From contig JACCIC010000035.1 in the NCBI GenBank assembly GCA_018907035.1, positions 558,001 to 622,000 on the forward strand: a stretch of 64,000 nt of DNA. Reading direction: 5' to 3'. This document shows positions 11,042-25,808 of the stretch, one piece after another. Source of the DNA: Sycobia sp. Sy_11. Lineage: Eukaryota; Arthropoda; Insecta; Hymenoptera; Epichrysomallidae. Both the position numbers and the translations under genes were made by a program. A model generated the notes under the pieces. It worked only from the letters and a program-made list of their open reading frames with translations, ran no database searches and was not told the origin of the DNA. Within the stretch, counting starts at the first letter, position 1, and each line of letters starts with the position of its first letter.

Positions 11042-13562
11042 CTATTCAATTTCAACATCAATTGAAGCCTCTTCGACTACAATTTGGTCTGATGATATTC
11101 TGGTATCTGAAGTTTGAAGAACTGGCAGAGGATCAGGTGATGGATTATATACATTACTTGCACTGTGAACCTTTAAATATTCACCTCCTTTTTCCTCGTA
11201 ATCCTCACGAGTGACTAGATATTCAGGCAAGCTTCCGCTTAATCCAAAATCCCTTGCTCCATACCAAGCATCTAAGCTAGTATTTTTTGCAATGTTTACT
11301 TGAAATTTGGATTGGAAAGGCCGTATTTCTTGAAGTTCTCTGCGCAATCGTTCTATCAAACCTGGGAAGCGAGCTGAACCACCTGTTAAAAATACATTGC
11401 CTACAAGGCGATTCTGTTCCTCAGGAGTGTATTTTTTTAAAATAAATTCTATTGTTTCTGCTATTCCTGCTTCTCCCATTCCAATCATAGAGGTTTGAAA
11501 AATAATTTCTGGAGCTCTCAAGCGTTCTACACCAACGTGTAATTGATGTGTTTCTCCTGGAATCATTTGTACATTTGAAGTACCAGCACCTTCAAACTCT
11601 GGATCATGATGCCGTAATACATCTTCAAGTTCTAACAATTTTTCCTGTTCTAGTTCTGAATCTGAATCTCCCCCTTCCTATGAATATATAGAAATTACAA
11701 CGTTTAAATAGGTTTGTAATTAATAATAATAAACAATGAATTAAGCAATTATATTATTTTGTTCTTACTCGATTTATAACTTTATAAACATCCCAATCTT
11801 CATCTCTCATGCCAAAGTCATCATCTCTTTTATCTTTTCGTGCAAGCTGACTAATTATTCGCATTCTTTCTTGAGCTGCAGCTGTTCTACGTTTTGCCAT
11901 ATCCTGACGACGTTGTCTTTTTGCCATACGTTTCTCTAAAATTTCTTGCCTGAAAAGATTATAAATTATATATTTAAAATACATTACTTATATATTTTTG
12001 TGTGGATAAATATTGATTTTTTAAAACAGTGTTTGTAATGATATAAATGTATTACCTTTTCCTTTTAACATCAGCTATCCATTCATCAAAATCTTGTTGA
12101 TCCTTTGGTTGAAGATTTGATTTGATTTTCGGTTTTTGTTCTTCTACAACAATATTTTCTTCTTGTGAATTAGCAGCAACAATTTTTTGCCGAGTCTTTT
12201 CGATTTTTGCTTGCAAATTATTTATCATTTTTATTAATTCTGTTTCATTTGCTAGTGAATATGATTTTAAGGCTTCTTCAAATTCTTCAGTTTCTCCTTC
12301 TTCTAAAAGATCTTGAATTGCCAATAACTGGTTTAATTGTTCTTCATCTTCTGCTAACTGAAAATAAATATTAAATAATCAGTAGTTAAAGATATAAAAT
12401 TTAGACATTTTAAGATTCATAATGTATTTGCTTGTCTTTATTATTTATTTACCCTCTCTTCTCTTTTTCTTGCATTAATTTCCATTAGTCGTCGAGCTAA
12501 TTCACGCTTTCTTTCTTTTTGCTGTTCAACAGTAAGACCAGGCGTAGTAGCAGGTACTATGTAAGGTAATTGTACTCGAAGTACATTATTGTCATAATAT
12601 TCTGGATCAGCCCATTTTAAAATTTCCTCACGATAATCTAAAGCAATCATTGAATGATCATGGATTAATTCCTAAAAGAAGAAAAGGCTTTTTATTTGAT
12701 TGTAATTCAAGAAGGAAAATTTAATTACCTCTGCCCGACTAGGTGTAATAGCATTTACATGGACAGGATATTTTAATTGTAATAGTCGATGCATATATGA
12801 TGTTATATGAAATCCTCCTAGATTTATTCTTTTTGCATTTGCTATATCTGCTTTGCCATCTAATATAGGAATTATGTGAGTAGCTTGGTATCCTACACTA
12901 ACAATTAATCCATCAGAAGGACAATTATTATGTTGATATGAGAAGAGGCAATCAACTCCATAAGCAATAGAAGGTACATTGTAGCATTCAAATAATAGTT
13001 CAGCCATTACTGCAATGTAAGATTATAACAAAAAATTTACATTTAAAAAAAATCGATATGATTTAATTAACATACAGTTTCGAGAAAAGTTAGGGTTCAA
13101 AAAAGCTTCTGTTAAAATTATTGGATGATTAACACATCCTTCAGTATCAATTCCCATGTGTGTAAAAGTATAATCAAATATTTGTTCTTGAGCTTCAAAA
13201 TGGGTAACTACATTGCGATCAAATTGTGTTTTTAATTGAAATCTCATAGCCTCAATATTAATAATATCATTCCCAACTTGAATTTCTCCATCTTTTTTGC
13301 CTCGTTCTTTCCGAGGTTTGGCGATTAAATTTTTAAATACCAGTTGTGGTTCTTTTTCAGTAGCCCAGCCAACTCTGCAATTATACGAACCTGAAGATAA
13401 ATTTAGATTTTCATTATTTGCTAATTATAAAATATTATTTAAGTTTTAAGGTTACATACCGTTGTCAATGACAAGAGGAGTCAACTCAGTTTTTATTTTC
13501 TCAGAATAAACGTGAATAATGTCTGGTACAGCTTTAATATCCTTTAATTCCAACACTTCCAT
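11042..13562 (-). CDS. Arp5: Actin-related protein 5 (INO80 complex subunit)
   Basis: Nuclear actin-related protein; in the known family it pairs with Ies6 in the INO80 remodeller and couples ATP hydrolysis to nucleosome sliding. Seven coding exons on the minus strand, in order: 13562-13460, 13390-13076, 13009-12729, 12671-12453, 12357-12056, 11949-11769, 11677-11042. Every junction is GT-AG and keeps phase, giving 678 aa. Actin-fold landmarks: a phosphate-loop segment [14 protein letters not shown] near residues 30-44, an LxNPxxSRN-type segment followed by MAELLFECY across the exon 2/3 junction (about 130-150), YGVDCLFSY just after it, and a C-terminal [10 protein letters not shown] at about 564-573 followed by DAWYGARDF. 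Between them is the family's large insert, rich in Glu, Lys and Arg with coiled-coil character (about 310-470). The ATG at 13562 gives the expected short N-terminus. The size is slightly above vertebrate ARP5. The symbol follows the family name. Confidence 0.95.
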
Positions 13563-13851
13563 TTTTGCTTTGAACAATAAAAAAATCTTGTATATTAAAT
13601 GAAATATATTAAATTCTATTTTATAGAAATATAAATAAATATAATATATATTTTCTCTACAATAGGTATAAGGGCGACATCTTACGGTAGTTTAAATACT
13701 TAATAATATATACATGTTCTCGCATATAACCACAATCTTTATGTGCCTTTCCTATAAATTTTTACATTAAAATATTATAAACGCATGCCTTAATAGATAC
13801 TATGCGTAATTGACATTGCTGCATAGACAAATTTATAACTTTCGTTCTTTA

Positions 13852-13917
<66 letters not shown>

Positions 13918-14228
13918 CTGATGTAATTTCTACTTCAATGGAAATGAAAACTTGCATATCTTGACACCTTCAGCGCTAGTGTCACTGCGCATGGTGTCTC
14001 AGAAATTTTTTAAAATCTATTTTTTCTACAACCAATTTTTTTATTAAAACAACTATAAATATAGACAATAAAATATTGTATAGTCTGATATTAATTTTTA
14101 ATTAAAAGCTTCATATTGAAAATTTTTACAAAAATGATGTTTTAAAAAAATTAATTTAATTTAAATATAATATATTAATTTCATGGAAGGTATTAATCAT
14201 AAATATAATATTTTTATGTAACATATAT
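13563..14228. other. ARP5-Nup88 intergenic spacer (ARP5 promoter side)
   Basis: About 0.7 kb of AT-rich DNA between the ARP5 start codon and the Nup88 3' end. The ARP5 promoter must lie here if its 5'UTR is unspliced; no TATA or other distinct element stands out. It contains an (AT)n microsatellite at 13858-13915. Confidence 0.5.
13858..13915. repeat. (AT)n microsatellite
   Basis: About 29 uninterrupted AT units in the spacer upstream of ARP5. Confidence 0.95.
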
Positions 14229-14234
14229 TTTATT
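14229..14234 (-). terminator. Poly(A) signal of Nup88
   Basis: AATAAA on the minus strand, about 24 bases past the Nup88 stop codon (TGA at 14260-14258). This implies a very short 3'UTR. Confidence 0.6.
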
Positions 14235-14257
14235 ATTTCAATAATTGATATTCTAAA

Positions 14258-14361
14258 TCATAATTCGACATTTTCTTGAAGATTTTTTGCTCGTACAAGT
14301 AGTTCTGCTATCTCTTTTCCCCTAAAAATAAATATTAGAAGTTACTTTAATTAATTTTAAA

Positions 14362-14409
<48 letters not shown>

Positions 14410-16171
14410 TTTTCTTTAAATGAAATTAACATTTGTGTAAGTTCTGTTGAAATAGTATCAATTTGTGATTGCTTAAAAACAGTTTCCGTTTGTTCAGTAG
14501 GTAATTCTGTATTTTGTAATAATGCTTGATTAGCAGCCTTTTTCTTTTTTAGTTGTTCAAGTCGAACATTTAATTCCTTTACTTTTTCAGACATTTTTTT
14601 GATTTTTTCACCTTCAGCTCTCTCTACCGGATTCATGTTTGGTTCTTTTAAATGTACTAATCTAAGAACTTCTTCTGATCTAAAAACATATGCAATAGAA
14701 TGAGTATATTAAAATTCTATTTTACAATTATAACTTAAAATTTGCTTATATAATTTATTCAAGACAATTTTATAAGCATACAACATATAATTCTTATAAG
14801 AAATTAAGTAAATTCAATTTTAGTATACTGATTTATTATAGTAAAATTATTATTGTTTGCATTAATGGGTCTTTATTATGTTCTAAATAATAATATATAA
14901 TTAAATTTGCTTTATTATAAGATTTTGCTTTTGTATTCTAAGTAATCTCTAGAATCTGATTAGTAATTGCCATTATTTAGTGATAATTAAAATTAAAATA
15001 ATTACCTTCGAGCTAACTCTTCTTGTTTATCTTTTATATCTTCATACCTTTCAGCTAAATTTTCTGCTTTTTCGTGTAAGTATTTTTTCATATCACATAA
15101 ATTTTCAAGTTCTTTTAATTGATGATTTTTTAAAGCTTTCAAAGTTCGTACTTTTTTACTAAATTCATCTCGAACTTTATCATGCTGAACAAAGTGGTGT
15201 TTGCGAAAAACTGTTGTAGCTCGATATAATAACTAGATGAAACGAATGTATTTAATATTATAGATTTTTAACAATATATTAGTTCATATAATTTCATAAA
15301 TACCTCAAGGCATTCACGAGGTGCAAGATTTTTTCGAAGGCCAATCATGGTGATTGGCTGAGAAGTATCCCTTTTTAGCAATTGTTTGATGTAATTTTCA
15401 AAAGAATCTTTTGTTATCTAATAGATTTATAATAATAAACTTATTAAAATAATCAAATAATATAATTTTTAATTAAATTGAAAGACAACTAAAGCAAACA
15501 AACTTTTTTATTTGGACTGGCAATTGGTTCAGTTTTTTCAATACTTGGAATATAATAAAAATCTACAACAGAAATATTAATAACTACACCAGTGTGAAGA
15601 ATTGCAATCAGAATACAGGGCTCTTGAAGTAATCCAAATCCTAGAACTGGAGTAGCTTCTTCTTTGCCTGTGTATTTTGTACGCGTACTTATAAGATATT
15701 GTGCACTTGATTGTTTCATAAGGTTCGGAATATTAAGATCAAGGTTTTCTGTAAATGAACATATATTTTATAAATTTAAAAATAGATTAATAATTAAGTA
15801 TATATACAAAATCTAAAAAGTTCACCTTCATTAGAGGTAATATATTCATCAAGTTGTGTAACCATTGGAACATTTACAACATGAATTCCAGCATTATGAG
15901 AACAAAAATATCTTAAATAACAGAAAGTATTTTATTAAAAATATATGCATCCGATACTAGTGATCTATCATTAATGACATTATGTTTATGAATTAAAAAT
16001 GAATTAAAATTTCAATAATGAGAGGTTTTATCAAAAGTAGTATTTGTAAGATTACTAATTAATAAATATTTTTTTATTGGTCTTACAGTCCAATAAATTC
16101 AATCTAAAAATAAAATAAAATAAAAATAAAAATAATAATTATTATTATTAAAATTATTATTGTTATTATTA

Positions 16172-16202
<31 letters not shown>

Positions 16203-19120
16203 TTTAGATTGAATTGATTGGACTGTAAGACCAATAAAAAAAAAATCTTTATTAATTTGTATATGGGCAGTCGACAAAAGTACAATTCAATTGTTGTAAG
16301 ATTACTAACATCAATTATTATATACTTATTATACTTGATGTTAAGTGTATCATTTGCTTATAGATTGTCAATCGTAATGATGACTTACGTATTCAAGTAT
16401 TTTCAATTTTTTAAGCATTTCTAATTAAGTTCTGTTTAGATGTATCTTGATTTCTTATTTATTCCAAGATAAGCTGACCACAAAAATCATATTCAAAATT
16501 TATAACTATACCATTATTTTTTGATAAACATTTCTGTCTATCCTTTACAACAATAATTGTATTTCGATTTGAATTTTGAAACATGAGAACAATTATCAGC
16601 ATATTTGTATTTACTTGAATATTTGTTGAATCATAAATAGTTTTGAATTTTTAATACTAAATGTACCGTACCAGTCAGAGTGACCGGTTTGAACAATTGT
16701 TTTAAATTGAGCTCATTATTTCCGATAATTTTATTGTTACATATCGATTACCTAGATCGATTTTCTCGATCAGCGTGTAAATATATCGGGCAGGTATATT
16801 TCTTGTCATTGTCCGTATAAAATAAGCCTAATTCCATTTCTACACATTCATAAACGTACAGAGCTTCTTCTGGAGTATGAAGACTATAAGTTGAACCATA
16901 CTCGGACCATGTCTGTTAAAGAGAATTAAGTCAATGGATAATATATATATTTATTTTTAAGGAAATTAATACTTTTTAAAAATTATAAAAATATTTTGTT
17001 TATACTATTGTGTCGTTATCTTCTAAATTTTCGGACAACAAAACGCCATGGTATATTTTTCCTGTACATGCCGCGATTGTAACGATTGGCGGGGTCGTGG
17101 GTAAACACATAATTGAACACGAATCCGTTCCGTAATTATCGACTAAAAAAGGATGCATAGAGAGACTTCCAAATACAACAGGCTTGTTTTGGCTGTAATT
17201 TTTAAAAATATTTTTTATATATATTTTATGGCCCTTTATGATTTTAATTAATACAATTAACTTACTTTATCAAAACGTTACCATGAACTATTAGTACATC
17301 TCCGGTACCTCGAAGAACTAAAATTCGCCATTCAATTTGTTTCCAAGAAATTTTATCTCCCTAAAAATTAATGCAATTATAAGTGAATATAACCAGTTAT
17401 ACTAAATTGAATATATAGGTACATGCAAAATATAATTATAATTTAGCGTATATAAAGATTTTTAACGAAATGCAAACTTTTATAGGTATAGATGTAAATT
17501 TGTTTTATAAAACAGCCACATATATGTGGCTTATACATAAATTCAAAATTATCTCGTAATTAAATTACCAATTAGATTAGTAATAACAAGCTGAATGAAA
17601 ATTTGTATTTTAGTTTGTAATGGAATTATAATTAATTTAAATTGTAATGTAACATTGAAATTTATTGGAATAATTTGACTGACTAAATAAATGTTGAAAG
17701 ACGAGTCGCTAATACCGTTAAGGGGATGCGACTTAAAATAATAAATGAAAAAAAAATGTTGAAAATTAAAATAACTTTATATTAACATATTAATTAAAGC
17801 CAAAATAATATTTAATATATTAATAGATATATACTATTATGTTTCGAGCAACTGTATTAAACTAGGTTTTATTTGTAAGTATGTGCTGAAGTATAATATA
17901 CCTCATGATTTTTGTCATTGTCTTGCTTGATAGTTGGTGTGACAAAGTCGAAATCAACTGCTGTTTCACCCAAGGATGTGAAATTTGGAATTTTTGACGG
18001 TGAATGCAGGGTCGGTCCTACTTTCCAAGTTCTAAGTAATTGTGGAACATCTCCTATTTCGCACTCATAAAGTCTGAAACATTTGTGCTTGTTTATAAAT
18101 GTTTTATTAATCAAATGATATTTTTACTTACTGAAATACATTGTCTGACGTTAGTACTACGAGGTGAGAGTCTGTTGTAGATCCTGGATGCCATCGTGCT
18201 TTTCGGATCTCTGACGTTGATAGCTGAGAGCAACATCCGTCCAAATTGTGACTTCTAGATAAATGTAAAGCAGGTTTGGAATAAGTTCAAATCCATAATT
18301 TTGCAAGTCTTTTGTAGTAAATATGTAACAATAATAATCGTAATAATCATAATTAAGTTAATAACTAGATGATATTTGTTAAAACAATTATAATATTTAT
18401 TTAGACTATACTCTAGGCTATACTATTTCGAAATTCGAATCGATGAATATTGTTCGATGGATGTGGTATGGATGGATGAAAACAAGTTAAAAAAAGTGTT
18501 TCATACTTGATTCATGTATGAAAAACAATTTTTTCAATTATTTTTCAATTATTTTTCAATGCTTTTCCCCTTTGTTGCTTTTATATTCATTGCATTAAAA
18601 AAATATAATAAATTATTGCAGTAAGAAAGAAGATTTAATAAACATTGTACAATAATGTTAATTGGCGCAAGGTGAGGATTTTTTTACTTGATAGAATTAA
18701 AGATATTTAACATATTAATATGAATTTATCTAGTTTTAAAATAAAACAATACTCTGTGAATTCTGTAAAAACAACAAAAGAATAAATCTATAAACTTTTA
18801 ACATTCATATTTTTCTTCGAAAATAAAATATATATTTGTAAAACATTATACAAAGTACAAAACTTTCGAAATATTCGGGAATATTGTTGTATTCTTGCTC
18901 GTTACAATGAAAAGGAGGTAGTGAAAATTTTAAAATTTATCTCGTGTACAAAAATGACATATGCGAGGAAGCGTGTTTCGCAAGTATTATTCCCACATCG
19001 TTAAAGCTTTTGCTTTGAAAGAGAACGAAGGAGTTAGGCAGATGCAGAAGCAGCGTGGCTCTTACATCTAGCGACTCGCATTTTTCTCGGTCGCGCCCTC
19101 CCTTATACATACATACATAC

Positions 19121-19179
<59 letters not shown>

Positions 19180-19449
19180 CCTGCGAGAGAACGATTTAAA
19201 TTCCACGTACGGTGGCTGACCGCGAGATAATCGCGGTCCACATGGAATTTTAAATAAAACACTGGTAATTATAATCTATTTCTCTCTGGGTCTGTCCTTC
19301 TGTATTCAGCTTCTACCTTTAGGCGTTCCGGGTAACCAAGTTCTACAGATACGCCTAGACTCTTCAAATTAATCTAATTAAATTACGACTGAAGTATATA
19401 GTTTTCAGGGAGGCAACAACAATTTAATCGTTACTCGAGGTAAAAATTA

Positions 19450-19480
<31 letters not shown>

Positions 19481-22450
19481 TTCCAATACAATTACATGCA
19501 TATAATATACATAATTCAGCAAATAAGAACAAGAAGCACAAGTCGTGATGCTTGGGAATATAAGAATAAAAATTGAAAAATAAAAGACAACTTATAAAAC
19601 TATCCTAAAAATTAAAAAAATTCAGCAAAATCCTTATTTACTAAATATGTGAATGCTATAAATATTTTAATTAGAGCCTTTTTCGTTTCAATTTATTTTC
19701 AATATCATGTGCGTAATGTACATGACACACGATCAAGACAACGTCAAGTAAATTTTTTCATTTAATTATTAATTAATAAGAATTATCACATTATTAAAAG
19801 TATGATTACGTATAAATTAACATTTAAATTTATAAAATGCACTTGAGCCAATATAATATAGACTTAATTTATTTTGAATTCGCCAATTTATCCAAGATTT
19901 TATTTCTCGCATCCGGTTTTAATCATTGTTACGAACCACCTCGTATACACATTTATGGACGTATATTTTTAAGTGCAACAGATATCCAGTTGTCGTACTC
20001 GCGGACAAAGTTTTATTCTTGGTTTTATCAGCTTTGTCGAAGAACTCCTTCAGGCTTTTATCTACATAAAATCGACAGAGGAAGAGAAGGAACGGTAGGA
20101 AGGAGGAGGAGGTGGGGGTGGGGGTGCTTGGTAGATGACAGTGCTCGCGGGGGCGGGCAGCGAATGAGCCGTAAAAGCGTTATTTTAAAAAATCCGAGTC
20201 ATCCATCTTATCGCGGTATCCGCGTATTATCCGTTTGCGGAGAAGGGACAAAGGGCGAAGTGCGTCGCGGTCGCCCTCGGGCCTCTGACGGCCGCGATGT
20301 GCGTCGCGCGGGGTGGGGAGGGGGGTAGGAAGGGCGCTGAGTTAGATGCGGCGTGGCGTGTGTGTCGTCGCGCGCCACTCCTTCCCCTCCCCCTTCCCCC
20401 TTTCGCGCGCCGGCCCTGGCGTTTCGTATATTTTATTATTACTCGTACTTTCGTGAGTTCGCATACGTGTATGTGTATATATGTATAGCGAGGAGCGAGG
20501 GAGGAGCATACAGGGGCGCGAGAGGTCGCCCGTTATTAATGTTCCCGGCGCGCGTCGCGCGCGGCTCGGAATCCGAAAGAGCGCAGGGCAGGAGGGAGGG
20601 AGATGGACCACCGAACGTAAAATGAAACGGACCGAAAGAAAAGGAGAGAGAGAGAGAGAGAGAGAGGGGGGGGTGGGGCGGGAAGAGAAAGAGAGAGAAA
20701 AAGAGAGCAAGAGAGAAAAGTCCGTGCGAGAAAAAAAGAAGGGAGCGAGGCGCGCGTGTGCGACCGGCCAGTTCTTAATAATTGATAAAAATGTATGCAC
20801 GCGAGTCGCGGTGACAAAGGCACCGCGATTTATTCCTGCACTTTTGGGCGGCGGGCGGTCTCCTGTTCCGCTGCCGCTGCCGCTGTCGTCACCGTCCGCG
20901 GCCGCCCGCGCGCGAGCCACCCTCTGTCGCGAATTTTTCTTCCTTCCATCACGGTTTCCGAATTATCAAAATTTATATCTCCCGCTGGTCGTGCGACTGC
21001 TGCACTTTGTACCTTTCCTTGTCCAGTGTCGCGTCGATTCGGCCGGCGAGTTCGGCTGCGTTTCTGTGGCCCCGCCGCGTGTCATATGGGCTTATTCCAC
21101 TGAAACGTCAATTTTCCTAATGGTTACATTAATAACGGGGAGATGTAATTTACTCTTTTTGCGGCGTAAATATAGAAATACTGGATTATATTTTCATTTT
21201 TACTCTATCAAAGGACGGTGAAAAAAAAAGTATTCTACTCTACTTGCAATTATGTTAACATACTCAGGAGAAGTATAACGTTTTTATAGATGATAAATAC
21301 GAGAGTTGGAAACATTTTGATGTTCGAATAACTTCAATACTTGTTCAAGTTATTCGAGCTTCTCCAGTTGATCTAATTGGTCGAATAATGTATAAGAACA
21401 GCATGTATGTCGGACAGCTATGCAAAACACGAGGGCGACGAATCGTTTGATGTTTAATTAACAGGGCGGAATCAAAGAGTCCAATCGCTTTAAGTTGATT
21501 CTTTGCTATGAGATGAAATTCAATAGATTTCATACACGTAAGGATATAAACGAAATTCTGAGATTATTATATTTTTTAGATTATTACAAATTTTTATTAG
21601 AAAGATTTCATTAAAAATAAAACAGAAAATAGTATTGGATAAACGCGAATTTTTATGTTTTTTATACATGACCTTGTAGCACCTTTTCTAAATAATATGT
21701 TTAATTGCTCTCTGCACTATCCATCCATGGGATCGTTAAGAAATACCAGAGAATTATAGTTTAACGACTATAGATTCGAATAAAAAAACATTCATCAGAC
21801 TAATTTAGGAGAAAATTAAATTTACATTTTAAGAAGTACGGTACTTTTTACACGTTGTACAAGTAGGAAAATGCCACCAGTGCAAGATCAAAATTAATAT
21901 TGCAATTTTGATAATCAGAAATAGGTGAATTATTTGAGATTTCTCATAATATAAATACGTTAAATAAACCCATAGTTTCGATGTGATTCGGTTAGAAATT
22001 TGAATAAAAATACACTCGCATCGGAAATATTGGACAACGAGGGAGCCAGTCCTTACTTCCAGGAGAAACATCGACATTGAACGACTTATTTGGACGCGAC
22101 CTCTTGGAGCTGCCAGAGAGCTATAATACACCGCTCCATTAGATTCTTCTCCCTCTTCCGTTTTAATATTCAGTTTAAAGAGCTCGACTGGCGCTACATA
22201 AGGTCGCGTAACTTCGCCAGGCTGATAATTCGAGGCGCGCTTGGGATACGGCCTGGGACCGCCGAGCTGCCGCTGCCGTTGCCGCCGTGCACAGATGCAG
22301 GACCGGTGGGACAATAAAATTTGCTATCTCCAGCGCCCGCCCCCGCTCCGCTCCGCGCGCGAGCCGCGAGACATAATTTCCTAGAGAATAATAAATTGTA
22401 CAAAGGGAAGGCAGGGTCCGACCGCGCCGCCCCTACACTTACATTCACAT

Positions 22451-22513
<63 letters not shown>

Positions 22514-23675
22514 CATCCTACGTTGGCCTCTCATCAGAGGGCATACACGCGGTGCCGGCTGAAAAAGAACGGAGGCCGTCCGCCCGGAATTATTTAATAC
22601 GTCGAGAGGGTCGGGGCGAGGAGGAAGGGGGCGCCGCGACGCCCGTCAAAGCTCTACGCGCTCGCACGGTAGGTGGCGTCTGGAAGCAAGAGTGCGACTT
22701 CCGTTCTCGCGCCCACGTAAGGGAGGGCGCGATCCTTTTTTCCTTCAACTATCGTCCTTTCTGAATTCCCCCGCCCGCTCGCGCGCTCCCGGCGTCAAAG
22801 GGCCCATCTCCGGTCGAGCAGGAGGTTCAGGAACCGTCCGCGCCTCGCAGAAAATTCAGCCGGGGCGCTTAAACAAAAGAAGCCCACCTGCCGACTACCG
22901 CGCGCCCCGCTCCGATCTAATTAAGAAATTCTTATACGCGAGCGTGTCGTGCGCTCGAGCGTCGTCGAGTGGTCGGGGCAGGAGGGTGGGCGGGGGGTGC
23001 CAGGGCAGTAGAACGGCCGAGCCGGGCCGGCCAATTGCTTTACCCCCTTTTTTCCGGGCGCCGCGTCCTTTCGCGGCTGGAAATTAAAAATAATTTTCCA
23101 GCGCAAATATATTAACCCGCGCGGCGGCGAAGAGGCTCGTCGAGGCGGTGGCCGAAGGCGAGCCCGCCGGCCCGGCCCACGGCGCGGAGGGGGGCGAGTG
23201 CAGCGGCTCGCGCGCCTTTTGTCTTTCTCGGACGCGCGCGCGCGCGCGTGGACGACGCGGAGGGCCGCGCGAGAGGCCGAGTCCCCCCTCCCCCCGGCCG
23301 CGGGACTCCGCTCTTCCTCGTCTTCCCGACGGAACGACTGCTCGGCGCGGGGGTCTGAAATTTTTTTTTCTAATTTCAGAATGCGCCACGCGCCACCTCG
23401 GAATTCGGGCGCGCCGCGCCCGACTCCGAAACGTCGGGGCAGAATAGTCCGAGGGATGGGGCGCGAACTAGCTTAGCGTTCCTTCGCAGAGGATGCCGCT
23501 CGCCACCGGGCGAGTGCACTGGCCGGGCGCTGAATCTTTTTAGCTACGCCCGACTACCGAACTAAAGTGAAATGTCACTTTAATTTATTAAGGGAGAGGC
23601 GAAAATTATTTTCTACTAGATTGGGAACTTTTTTCTCTGAGCTATTCTGGCCATTTGAACAGTATATATAAAACA

Positions 23676-23713
<38 letters not shown>

Positions 23714-23889
23714 AACAATTATAGTGTTTAATTTATGACGTTCGGACAACAAGAGCGGCTAGAACAATATTCATGATCGATGAGCTCTAATATTTCGATA
23801 ACTTTGAACGACTTCGATCTGTTTGATGAAGTTCGATTAATTGGGGCTGTTGCTGAGCATCAAACATGTTCGAAAAAGAATTCTAGCTC

Positions 23890-23957
<68 letters not shown>

Positions 23958-24734
23958 AAAAACCGCCTGATTTGGGAAGGGTAAGGCAAAAGTGTAAAAA
24001 ATGGAAGATTGGAAATTAAAAAGGGATTAGCGACAAAGAGAACATGGGTATATGTGGCTCGATTTCTCGGGTACGGTCCAATACTACTAGGAGATTAACG
24101 ACCGATTTTCCGGCTCTATCTCATTTCACCTCCTATATCTTCTTTTCCTTCCCTGGTTCTCTCTCCTACCCCCTTCACTTTTTTACTTTCATCTCTTAAG
24201 CTTTCTTCCTTTTTCTCTTCGACCGTGCTCCTTTCTCTTTTTCGTATAGTTAGATAAATCCCGCGGTCAAAGTAAATCATTTCAGCTCTTTATTCCCTTT
24301 TGCTTCAGAAGACTATCTGACTGAAATTTGATTTAATTACTCGGCGCTACTGGTATATTTTACGGCTTCGCCGAGCCCTTTTGACTCTCGGTATAGCTTC
24401 GGCTTATCTCTCGTACTAACGAAAAGAAAACAAACATCGAAAAATCCGCGCGAGCTTCTTCTGTTTCGGCAAAGGGGATTTTTCAGAAGAGAATTTTTTT
24501 TTTTTAATAAAAATTATATACGAGAAGCGCGACGCGAAGCGAGAAAACAAGAAAAGAAAAAAAGTTCCGTATAATTTTTCCAGCGGAGCGACATAAATAA
24601 GTCTGAGTAACGAGAGTCGGCGATGGTAGGACAGTGATTCGATAAAGTTAAATTACGAGGCTTGACCCCGTATGGCGGCCCGGCAGGAGGCGCTCGCTTT
24701 GGATTCTCTCGCGCCGCTTTACTTTCCGGCTCGA

Positions 24735-24765
<31 letters not shown>

Positions 24766-25213
24766 TAACTTTGCAAATTTTTCGTTTTCTTTAATTCCCG
24801 CACGATAATCCCGCCGATGCGCGCAATAACTTTCGCTTCATTTCCCCTTAGAAAGTTCGCATCGGGCTTTCCTTTCCTTTTCGCTTCTTCCGTCGCGAAA
24901 AAATCCCTACCTTGGGGCCGAGCTTTTCCCTGTTCCAAGAGCGCGCGCGCGCGGTCGTCTTTTGCGCGTTGGAGTATTTACACTCTTTGCGTCAGTTGCA
25001 CGAGTCAGTCCCTCTACTGCTGTTCCGGTGCAACTAGATAGATAAACCATGTCCTCCTTTACTCTTCGTGCTCTTTCGCGGGTGGCAATGGCTGTCCGAA
25101 AAGAATGTTCGTGTGACGAAGCTCGACGACTGGTTTCGTGAAAAAAACTTACTTAAAAGAGAGACGGAGAGAAAGAGAGTGACAGAGATACAGAGAGAGA
25201 ATTAGGTAGGTAG

Positions 25214-25298
<85 letters not shown>

Positions 25299-25752
25299 AG
25301 TCGAAAAAGCAATTAGAAATATGGCTTACCAGAGCTAAATGAGCTGCAATGTCTAGGATAATATTCTTCTTTCTTAGCTCTTTTATTTCTCTGCTTTCCT
25401 TATGTACTGCTATAGGCAAATTTTCGCTGGTTTTGTATATTAACACAAGAGCATCCTATGAAGTTTTCTTACGAATAGTTAGCAGACGGCTTTTTTTCGA
25501 AATTTCATTTCTGTGCTTTGCAGAGATATCTATCCTTTCGATCGTTCCTTAGCAGAAACTTGAAATTGTGGATCAATGACTATTTTTTACTTTTGAATTT
25601 CGAATTCGAATGGAAAATCTAATTTATGCCAACGAATCTTTGTATATGTGCGATTAAAATAAGAGATTTGCAATTACATAGCATTTTTGTTCCGATAAAC
25701 TCTAATCTAAATTTAACGGAGTGTGTACGTAGCGTACAAGATTCCAAAGAAG

Positions 25753-25808
<56 letters not shown>

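Larger units (their letters stand above)
18255..20079 (-). other. Large Nup88 intron, 3' part: AT-rich
   Basis: AT-rich intronic DNA. It contains a TTTTTCAATTA tandem near 18530-18560, a CATA/TA microsatellite at 19104-19177, a strong hairpin at 19195-19255, and an ATTT tetranucleotide run at about 19449-19479. No exon is recognised. Confidence 0.6.

Noticed and set aside
20481..21221. 246-codon frame in the GC-rich part of the Nup88 intron
   Set aside because: Arg/Glu-rich from (GA)n and GC-rich composition, with overlapping long frames on both strands; no family resemblance.
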